This document shows, piece by piece, positions 55,925 to 64,000 of a DNA stretch of 64,000 nt. Below the pieces are notes generated by a model that searched no databases, was not told the origin of the DNA, and saw only the letters and a list, made by a program, of their open reading frames with translations. The stretch is from Chrysopilus asiliformis (lineage: Eukaryota > Arthropoda > Insecta > Diptera > Rhagionidae). Position numbers and translations under genes: made by a program. Positions within the stretch are counted from its first letter, which is position 1, and each line of letters begins with the position of its first letter. The stretch lies in the NCBI GenBank assembly GCA_964034945.1, contig OZ035962.1:84527942-84591941 (forward strand), written 5' to 3'.

Positions 55925-57185
55925 TTACTGTGCGAAATTTTTCGTAGTTTTTCACGTTTAAAACCTAAATGCATTGGTTTGATTTTTCTGTTTTGTTGAT
56001 GAACTTTAGACGTTTCGAAAATGATTTCGTCGATTCTGATGATTTCGCCCACCGACTCAACACACTCTCAATACGAAAATCTTCCTTGGTTTTCTTCTTT
56101 TCACGTTTTTCCCCAAGAATTTAAATTTGAATTTCACCCAAAGTATTATATTTCCTCCCAGCAATGCAATTTTCCCGAAATCAATGAAGTATGTAATCTT
56201 GACTTTCTGACAATGAAATTTTCCCTTTTATTACGAACAAAATGTCTTTAAAGATATTGAGAACGTATTTGTATAAAATATATGTACGTTTGTGGGTATA
56301 TGTTTGTCACCGATTGTGTTATATAAATTCGATATCGATATTCTTTGTAGAAAAATTGAAAAAAAAATTATTAACTTAATATCAAATGGTTACAATATTG
56401 TGGGGCTCCCTTGATTTTTGTTTAGCCCGTTGCATACGTTTTCCTTCACTTAAAAGTTATAAAACGATTAACGCAAAAAATATTCCCCGAAAATCTTGAA
56501 AAAAAAATTTCTTCACTTGGTAAATTCCGAATAAACGCGGAATTAAATGACCGCGCACGGAAATTTAGGGACGATTTTTTTTATCGATAAATTATCTCGT
56601 TTTACTTTTTCCCTAAAAATTACAATTTACACCCTATATTTTGACTTGGAAAAATGCGATTTCACTTAAATCTGATCGGGACTCGTTTGTGACAAAAGCA
56701 CGGTCTGCTGATTTTCAAAAGAAAATATCCTCTTTCAGCCTTTGCTCCTTTTTTTATCTCTCTGTTATTTTTTTTTGTTCTGCTCTCCAAGAAGATCCAA
56801 GTTAAACTAATGGCAGCTAACAGTGAAAACCTTTCCCAACGAGCGAATATATGGAAAATTCCCGAAATCAATAATTCTCAGCTGGTTATTGGCCATCTAT
56901 AGAGAAAAGCTGTGGATAATAGATATAAAGGCTCTGTTTTGGCAACATAAGAGCAACACGACATGCGCATCAACCCAAAAACATTAGCTTTTTGCACGAA
57001 TATGACAGAAAAGTTGGCTGAAATCAGACGGTTACAGTGGACAGAAAATCTATTAATATTAATGACTTGTTTTTATTTTGACTGTAAAATTTGAAATTTA
57101 CGGCGGGAGGTAGACAATTTTTTGAAAACAACTAAACGCGAAAGAAAATCTGATTTAACACTTCCATGCCGCTTATAAGCAACTT
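55925..57185. other. Intergenic stretch upstream of the candidate exon
   Basis: Would contain the promoter of the transporter if the exon at 55.9 kb is real. No TATA/initiator pair could be assigned. The 76-codon frame at 56021 shows no family motif. Confidence 0.4.
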
Positions 57186-57189
57186 CTTA

Positions 57190-57580
57190 TACTCTATGAT
57201 ATAGGAGTATATTAGAATTAGTATACTGTTTGTAACACGTTGAACCAATCAACGGACACAAAAATGAACTACACCAGGGTGTTAGGGTTAGGAATGACAA
57301 AAGATTTTGATTTCCGCTTGTCCGGTCATCTGTCAGTCTGTCAGTCTGTCCGTCTGCCTGTCCGTCTGTCTGTCCGTCTGTCTGTCCGTCTGTCCATCTG
57401 TCTGTCTGTCCGTCTGTCTGTCCGTCTGTCTGTCCGTCTGTCTGTCTGTCCGTCCGTCCGTGAACACGATAACTTTTGAAAGGATTGAGCTAGAACCTTG
57501 AAATTTTGTATAGTTACGTTTATTGTAAATGGCTAGACTAAGTTCTTGAACAGCCAAAATTGGACCATTCCTTCCCCCTC
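57190..57580 (-). repeat. Family B repeat, inverted copy with long microsatellite
   Basis: Minus-strand copy of the family B body (GGTGTAGTTCATTTTTGTGT, AACGTGTTACAAACAG) with a (CAGA/CGGA)n array at about 57323-57460. Frames across the array are artefacts. Confidence 0.75.
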
Positions 57581-58060
57581 CCCCTTCCCCATAAAAATGA
57601 AACAGTTTTTTGATATTTTCTCGAAAACTGTGAGTCATATTGAAAAATTTATGGAGGTAAAATGTGTTTAGAACAGGATTCTACATAACTCATCCATACA
57701 CCAAAATCTAATCGGATGACTGCTTCCCCCCTCTCCCATACAAAAAGAATACTTTTATCGTATTTTCTCGCAAACTGAGCATCGTATCGAAAAATTTATA
57801 TAAATAAAATGTGTTTAGAATATGATTTTATATAACTTAATCCAGTTGGACCACTCCTTCCCCCTCCCCCATACAAATTGAACACTTTTTTTTCAATTTT
57901 TTCGAAAATGGTGAGTCGTATTGAAAATTTTATACAGGTAAAATTTATTTACAATATGATTTAACAATACCTAATGTAATTTCCATACGCCAAAAACCAA
58001 TCGGAGCACTCCTTTCCCCCTCTCCTATACAAATAGATTTTTTTAAATAAATATTTTGTC
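57555..58060. repeat. Tandem repeat of about 150 bp, three diverged copies
   Basis: Each unit has CCCCCTC(C)CC(C)ATACAAA, a TTTTCTCGAAAACTGTGAGT-type segment, TATTGAAAAATTTATRNARG and AAAATGTGTTTAGAAYANGA. Units begin near 57569, 57722 and 57860, with a partial fourth at 58015. Confidence 0.7.
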
Positions 58061-58142
58061 TGTCATCATAGAGTATTTGACGTGTGGCCCCTGGCAATTG
58101 CAGCTTTTCTTAGGTTTTCAAATAAAAATACCTTAATATTAA

Positions 58143-58556
58143 AGACTAGCAGACCCGTCGTTTGCAGCGAAAAGTTTTTTGTATAAATTTTAGAATGCCA
58201 AAAAACCATAAATAACTTAAAAAATTTTGGGAAAAAACTTTATCATTACAGGACCTTCCGTTTTGAATTTTGTAAATCTAACACCGGATTAGTGATCAGC
58301 GACCCCGAAAACCCCCGAGTGAAACTTTTCAGCCTTTTATTGAGCAGGATTCATGGCGAAAATCACAGTTGAAAAACACCCAAACCCCCTTTACCCCCCG
58401 TTCACCCCCTTAGGGGTAAAATTTCGGAAAACCCCGCCTTAGTGAGCGCCTATGCGTTGGTTGGGACCGACTGTGAAAGTTTCAAGTCTCTAGCTTCAGG
58501 GGTTTGGGCTGAGCGTTGATGAGTCAGTCAGGTTAAACGATTTTATATACAGAGAT
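58143..58556 (+). repeat. Interspersed repeat beginning ACTAGCAGACCCGTCGTTTG
   Basis: A block starting ACTAGCAGACCCGTCGTTTG with family D words (GATTAGTGATCAGCGACCCC), a CCCC-rich middle and the tail GGTTAAACGATTTTATATAC. The opening is comparable to CTAGC...CCGTCGTTG at the start of family A copy 2 and at 44.39 kb, so these families share one end. Confidence 0.5.
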
Positions 58557-58888
58557 TAATGTTTTTTAAATCCAAGACACCAAAAATTATTTATAAAACA
58601 GAGCAAAAAGGGAAAAACAAACAATATTTTAAAAGTATATTTCACTTTTTTGTCTTGGAAATCACAATTTTTAATACTTTAGTTAAACATTGAAATATAG
58701 TAATAATAATCAAAACGAATAAAAAAAAATTATTCGTTTCATATCGTTTTTCTAAAAATACATTTGATGTAATTTAAATTAATAGACATGGAAAAAATGT
58801 GACATAATAAATTAGTGCCAATAACCAATTGGTCAAAAAATTATCGGTCAAACGACTACTTATATATATGTATGCATTATTATCATAA

Positions 58889-58955
58889 CTATAAATAATC
58901 TCCAAAGATAAATGGTGTGGTTAGATTGATGAGCACAGTCGGAGTTTGTCTATTA
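58889..58955 (-). CDS. Caspase exon 4: C-terminal strand
   Basis: Acceptor TGTTTATTTTTCAG|TAATAGAC. Encodes NRQTPTVLINLTTPFIFGDYL, comparable to the KQ.P....L.K.LYF ending of caspases, then TAG. Confidence 0.88.
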
Positions 58956-60938
58956 CTGAAAAATAAACAAAATTATATTAATTAGTTTTTTTTTTAAATT
59001 CAGTAAAAATTCGAATGCAGTTGTGTAAAAAAATTATTGAAACTTTATACATTGAAATTTCGTTACTATATATTTGTTTTTTTTAAATTATTTATTGTTT
59101 TGATAGTTGGGTTTTATTTATTTTTTTCTTAAGCCCTTTCATACCCATGATGATAGATCTTATATTGTCACGACTTTGACAAAATGGCCTCTGACGTGTT
59201 GGCCATTTTGTATTTCCTAGGAGTTTATTTAGCCTATGTTACCAATATGATTCGAACGACACTTACATCGTCAAAACGGGCTCACGCGTTATCGGTTTAC
59301 AGCGCCTTAAAAAGTGGATATACGCCGCCTGCCCACCACATTATACGCAAGCACATCACCACTCCTCCTAATTTATCGGATAAAAAGACATCGCAATATA
59401 CGAGTATGTACACTTACTTAGTTTCCCTTTTGACTGCAATAATAACCATATTGATAATCGTTTGAATTGGTGTGGTTTTTCCATATTTTTCAAAAAGTCG
59501 GCAACACTGTTGAATGAATTCTGATCCTCTCTCAGGACTACGATAAGCAACATAACCTATAAAACATAATTTTCAATAAAAATTCTTTGATTTGCAAGTA
59601 GAAATTTACCTTCGAAAGTTCCATAAAACTTTATAATATCATTCGGTGGGATTTTTGATCGCGGGGAGTCGGTTAGATAAACCTCTTTATCCCCCTTGCA
59701 AGCTTGAATCAAAAAAATCTTTGGTTTCCCTTTTAATGTCGTGTTATCCAATAATGGAAACAAAATATCGTCATCAATTGAAATGTCACCATCTTTCGCA
59801 TAAATTTTTTCATGTCGTTGGCCATGACTCAAAATTGCAATCACAAGACAGGAATAATCCGAAAAATCGAATATTTTAACTGTGAAATAGAGTTTTTATA
59901 TAGAGTTTTGAAATAAAATTTATTTGGAATATGAATCGTATAGAAAGAAAATCGAACATTTAAAATTCTATTCATAATTCCAAGATAACAGTTATCACTT
60001 TTTCGTTGAGATTAAAAAAAACTTACTTATTGTCTAAGTGCAGTCAAACTAATTTGTAAATGTTAAAACTTACGCTGCTGAACCTTCTGACGAATTTCCG
60101 AGACTTTAAGGCTATTATAAACATCGACATCAAATTTAAATATGTCTCCAAACGTTTCTTTCAACTTTTTTACATCATGGCCAGATCCGGCGCGATTGCA
60201 TTTTTTCTCTTTGAAATCTTCTTGATTAAAAATTCTTAGAATTCCTGGCTTCAATTTCTGAAGACTGGGATTAGATGGAGTTTTCACAGGAATATGAGAA
60301 GATTTGTTGGGCACACTAAAATTGCTTATCGTTGGTAATGAATTTCCCACTAATCTTGCGTCACTAACTGCGCTTTTCTGTCGAAAATTTGGATACGCGG
60401 AAGTATAGGGCGGAATATCCCCTACTCTTCGATTTGTACTTGGGGTGCAATTGATATAGATTCCACTATCATCTAAACTGGTCTTTCTTAATCCAGCAAA
60501 TGAATTTTCTGCCATTGGAAAAATATCACTATGTATCACTTTGATCGGAATATGCGAAGATGAAACCGAAGTCGATTTAATAATTTCACAACTATGAGAT
60601 AGTGTTTTGGCATAAGTTGAATCTCCAGATTTGTACTGCGTCAAAGATGTGGTTTTTGTCGTCTCCTGAAATGTTTCAGTACCGCTTGAAGTAGAAGAAT
60701 TGGATGTCACACTCACTGATTGGTATTTTCTGTCGCTTCTGGAAAAGCTGAACTGATTTTCCCTGATTTCTGAAGTTGGTCGACTCAAATTTGCGAAAAA
60801 GTTATTCTTATCCTCGCTTATTTTGGCCCTAGTGCTGGAATGCACATCCTTTTTATTCTCACTCATCGCTTCAGTTTTGCTTTTCCCACCACTATTTGAA
60901 CTTTTAAAAAGTTTTTGCAACTTGTTCTTGAATGCCAT
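58889..60938 (-). CDS. Caspase (cysteine-aspartate protease), four exons, long prodomain
   Basis: Exons 60938-60074, 59879-59610, 59556-59418 and 58955-58889 have GT-AG borders and phases 1, 1, 2; they give 447 codons including the stop. Residues 1 to about 225 form a Ser/Thr-rich prodomain without a visible CARD or DED. The large subunit follows: GILRIFNQEDF, the substrate-pocket Arg in NRAGSGHD (about 249), FDFSDYSCLVIAILSHGQ with catalytic His307, and FLIQACKGDKE with catalytic Cys349. A short linker contains YLTDSPR, a possible maturation site after Asp. The small subunit has GTFEGYVAYRSPERGSEF, ending FIFGDYL. The long non-CARD prodomain recalls the fly caspase Strica/Dream, but orthology is not established. 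The Trp usual in GSWF is Glu here. Expected role: cytosolic apoptotic or non-apoptotic proteolysis. Confidence 0.93.
59418..59556 (-). CDS. Caspase exon 3: small-subunit core
   Basis: Acceptor TTATGTTTTATAG|GTTATG, donor ACTAA|GTAAGTGT. Encodes YVAYRSPERGSEFIQQCCRL and the following helix. Confidence 0.93.
59610..59879 (-). CDS. Caspase exon 2: catalytic His and Cys
   Basis: Acceptor CTATTTCACAG|TTAAAATATTC, donor CGAAG|GTAAATTTC. Encodes LSHG and QACKG and the linker. Confidence 0.95.
60074..60938 (-). CDS. Caspase exon 1: prodomain and start of large subunit
   Basis: ATG in the context AAGAAAATGG; the next 288 codons are rich in Ser, Thr and Lys. The last 60 encode the first strands and helix of the caspase fold (LKETFGDIFKFDVDVYNSL). 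Donor CAGC|GTAAGTTT. Confidence 0.92.
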
Positions 60939-60987
60939 TTTCTTGTGATATTATAAAAACATAATTTCAAAGTGACTACTCTATTCG

Positions 60988-60993
60988 AACTGA
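60988..60993 (-). promoter_or_regulatory. Possible initiator of the caspase gene
   Basis: TCAGTT on the minus strand, about 50 bases before the ATG, fits the arthropod initiator TCAGT. No TATA box upstream and no clear downstream element. Confidence 0.25.
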
Positions 60994-61472
60994 TATGAAA
61001 TTGAGTCAAATGGCGACTTTGGGGGCTATTTCACTTCTAATCTGTAATTTAATTGATAAGATAACGTCTTATAGATAATTTCATCAATCTTTATTCTCAT
61101 AATTTTTGCGCTACCTTTGAGACAAAATTTGAAAATATTTGTTTTTTTTTTCAAAGTATTAAGCGTTTTCTATTGAACATTCTGGAACGTCTAGAGGTAG
61201 ATCGGGAAAGGAACACGATTTGACGATATCAGAGGTAACATGACATGGACATGAATAAACCTGACATGGACATGAATATCCAGAAATTTTAGAATTTTTT
61301 CGAGTTTATAAGGTTTACCGATCCTGAAAAATTTTAACAAATCATTTTTATGCTAAAATTTAAATCTAAATAAAATTCAAGATTGATGTGAGATAGTCCT
61401 TAAAGGTTCTGCATAAGGGAAGTGCTATCTCGTGGAAATTGTTAAATTTAACTACGCCTAAAACTACCCTTA

Positions 61473-61822
61473 AAGGCCCAACTATGATAGACATAAGAAC
61501 GCATATGTAGCTGCATATGTCATTTCCAGAATAAGAAAGTCAATGTTATTACCCACAATAGACATGTGTCAAAGTGTTGCCACTTTCAAACCTTCGTTAA
61601 ACATTCGTTAAGCATGAATAATTCGATACAAATGGAACTGGCATATGTAAATAGTGAACATAACCTAAAATTTTAGTGTGAATTTAATAATATTGTGGCC
61701 ATATTAATTTCCACTTGAGGTAAAATGAAGATTAGCTTTTATGTTGACAGCTATGTATGTCAACATTCGTTGGGAATTTGACATTTACATATGCGTTCTT
61801 ATGTCTATCATAGTTGGGCCTT
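61473..61822. mobile_element. MITE with perfect 37-bp inverted ends (350 bp)
   Basis: AAGGCCCAACTATGATAGAC ... CGCATATGTA at the left is exactly complemented at the right; TA flanks both sides (61471-61472, 61823-61824). No coding capacity. Confidence 0.85.
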
Positions 61823-61824
61823 TA

Positions 61825-62760
61825 GGATTTAGGGGCCTTTAGGAGTCGTTCAAAACAGCGGTTGCTACTCCTGGAGGGCTACTCCAAGGCCAATGGAAAT
61901 CGTCCATTATAAAATACATGATTCATAATTTGGGGGCAATTTTCGGTCATAAAACGAAACCAAGAATTCCCTTTAATTAATCTTTAATTGCCCAAAAGTT
62001 TAAAAAAAAAACAAAAATATTTTAAAATTCTAGTGTTTTTATAAAAATTACGTTAATAAAATGTGCTATGATATCTGATTGGTTATCGAAAAAGATTTCT
62101 CACACCATAATGGATCTCGGTTTGTGGTTTCACCTTGGAAGAATTGATAAGATTACAAAAAAGGCCAGTCGATATAGCGATATTAATAGTTTTCGAGGAT
62201 GATATGATCTCCAATTATAATTTTAATTTATTACTCATATATTTTAAAAGTATAATGCGTAGAATTTTGATCTGATTTCAAGAAAATTAATAATTCTCCA
62301 GCACAATTTCGCAACAAAAGTGCGAAATTGCAATACCTTCAGAAGTTAAATTTAGTTAAAAAATATAATTGAAATTTTGTGTGTGGAAAACTTTGAGCGC
62401 ATTTTTGTAAATTGAGTTACATTTTTTCCATTTATCCGGCTTAAAATATGGATTTACGGTATGCAAAGTGGAAAATAAAAAATATTTACAATATCGTACA
62501 CAGGAAATTTTTATTCAGGATAAATGGAAAATACGTAATTCAATTCAGAAGAAAGCATGCAACTTGGCAATCGTGACTAAATTTTGGCTCAATCGGCCAA
62601 GGAATTTTCGAGTTATGAGCTCTTCACATTAATTTTTGCTTTTTCGCACCTTTTTCCAACTTTTCTTGAAATTGGCGCCACTAGACAGATTTCAAATGAG
62701 TACAACAAATTCGAACAAGTGATTTGCAACATGATAAAAATTTGCTTTTATGATTTGTAA
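61825..62760. other. Gene-free DNA
   Basis: No supported feature between the two MITEs. Confidence 0.4.
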
Positions 62761-62765
62761 CATAA

Positions 62766-62928
62766 CCCGGCCCTTACACGCGTCTGTAGAGCTGACACAG
62801 TCGCTGACACAGTCTCGTGTAAATGCACTGACTGCCAGTTCGCTAAATGTATTTTAATGCGTTGTCAGTAATTTGACATTTGAAGTCTGTGCTACTGACA
62901 GACTTTATAGTCGCGTGTAAGGGCCGGG
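62766..62928. mobile_element. 163-bp MITE, copy 2
   Basis: By eye identical to the copy at 30384-30546. Flanks are TAA and TTA, which differ only at the middle base. Confidence 0.85.
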
Positions 62929-63371
62929 TTACTCTAGCAACCTAATAGGCTAGACATTGAGGTTGCGTTCTATCTTCATTTTTCTGAAGCGACACGGCGG
63001 TTTTGGCAACATTTTGAGACAAGGGACAAAATATGGAGACACGCTTCTCTAGCAACTTTTACGTCAATTTAAGGTAGGATTCCCTTCCTTTTCCCCAGAC
63101 ATTGTCCTCTATTTAAGGTGGAACTTTCCCATTATTTTAAGCCGTTTCGAAAATATCAAATTGGACAATCTTAGCCAAAGATGAAGCTTATTCTTATTTT
63201 TTGCTTTTTCAAAATTTTCAACTCAAACTTCACTTAAAAATACCCAAAAAAGACTCAAAAATTTGTGACAAATAAGTGTGTTTATTGGTTTCAAAAATTG
63301 AAGTGTCCACCTTAAGCAGTTCTAAGAAAATCGTGACAAACTATTTTCTTTTTTAAATGGCACTACTGTAC

Positions 63372-64000
63372 AACCTCGATAATGTGAACTAATTAAAATA
63401 AAGGGTGTTTCACATTTTAGAGGGTTCACCACATTACTGGATAGGAAAAAATCTCATATTGCATGCAACACATATATGAATTTCAAATCATTATTCGGTT
63501 AATACCTTTAAAGAAAATTAAAATGGAAAACTAAAACAAAGTCATGCAGTAACTTTTCATTATATTGAACAAAAAACATCGTTAATATGTTCAAAAAATA
63601 AAATACAGATTATTCAAAAACAAAAACATGCCACAAAAATTAATAATTTTGAAGCAAAGAACTAATTTTTGGCAAAAATCTTTGGTTGGTAACGCATCTT
63701 CCATTCTGGACATTTCTGAGGTTCTGAGAGTCTTTCTCTTATTTACCGCAGATTCCGATTTTCCCCACAAAACGCAAAAGTTTATTTTATTTGTGTTTCA
63801 TCGCAGTGATTGTAGATTTTGATACCCCATACCGTTGAGCTAGATGTAGTCCAGAATGGCCTTACTGCATTTTTTAAAAATGTCTTTTTTTTTTATGGTG
63901 AGAAATTTGTGTTGTTTTTGCGTAGGTGCCATTTTGTATTTTTTAAATGAAAACAATGAAAACACTAATAAAAAATCAGTTGTGGTCAACACAAAACTTT
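63372..64000 (-). mobile_element. pogo/Tigger remnant, cut by right edge
   Basis: The left end has CAACCTCGATAATGTGAACT, like other pogo/Tigger ends, followed by a second TTCACATTTTAGAGGGTTCA motif. On the minus strand HLAQRYGVSKSTITAMKHK (about 63788-63845) is the CENP-B-type helix-turn-helix of pogo transposases, broken by stops and frameshifts on either side. Confidence 0.6.

Noticed and set aside
55755..55955. 66-codon minus frame starting MKNYEKFRTV
   Set aside because: The overlapping frame MSLPREWSLQ ends exactly at a donor and fits the transporter phase; the longer frame reads through that donor into the intron.
57240..57638. Frames rich in Ser/Val/Cys or Thr/Asp/Arg/Gln
   Set aside because: Translations of the CAGA/CTGT microsatellite; the same applies to 13773-14036, 16444-16689 and the tail of 53273-53755.

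Overview
This is an AT-rich, transposon-crowded insect nuclear window, most likely from a fly (Diptera). The evidence is two multi-exon host genes with GT-AG introns, non-LTR and LTR retrotransposons, Tc1/mariner, pogo, hAT, piggyBac-like and PIF/Harbinger-like elements, and many short elements flanked by TA, TTA or TTAA duplications. The order is an inference. No prokaryotic feature, rRNA gene or convincing tRNA gene was seen.

Host genes. (1) An SLC16-family monocarboxylate transporter lies on the minus strand. Five coding exons at 38086-27617 join in frame into 771 codons from the internal Met. A tiny candidate first exon at 55921-55892 (MSLPREWSLQ, phase 0, good donor) would extend the gene to about 28 kb, with a 17.8-kb first intron. 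(2) A complete four-exon caspase lies on the minus strand at 60938-58889 (446 aa). It has a long Ser/Thr-rich prodomain, the catalytic His/Cys pair (LSHG, QACKG) and a p10-like small subunit. A weaker candidate is a chain of four micro-exons on the plus strand at 41503-42054.

Layout. 1-1925: non-LTR retrotransposon (minus), cut by the window edge. 3976-4207: piggyBac-like MITE. 4760-5370: microsatellite-tailed repeat carrying a 283-bp MITE. 6909-11885: complete, apparently very young Ty3/gypsy element (CsRn1-like), with LTRs that look identical, a 5-bp target duplication, a tRNA-Trp-like primer site, and gag and pro-pol in one frame separated by a single UGA-CUA-G. 12.6-26 kb: no recognisable host gene; MITEs, palindromes, microsatellite repeats, a deleted mariner and a Harbinger-like element nested in another MITE. 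27.5-38.1 kb: transporter exons; the 7.9-kb intron between the third and fourth listed exons holds a truncated non-LTR copy, MITEs, a Tc1 pseudogene split by a MITE, and a pogo-like element. 38.1-55.9 kb: proposed first transporter intron, with a foldback MITE, a 4.7-kb element with GGGT ends, a hAT derivative, another GGGT element, a mariner deletion derivative and a Tc1-like fragment. 56-58.9 kb: tandem repeats. 58.9-60.9 kb: caspase. 61.4-64 kb: MITEs and a pogo/Tigger remnant.

Two insertions can be proved inside the window because an empty copy of the host repeat is also present (MITE at 4846-5128; pogo-like element at 34061-35048). Several different element families share one design: short terminal motifs repeated inside the ends.
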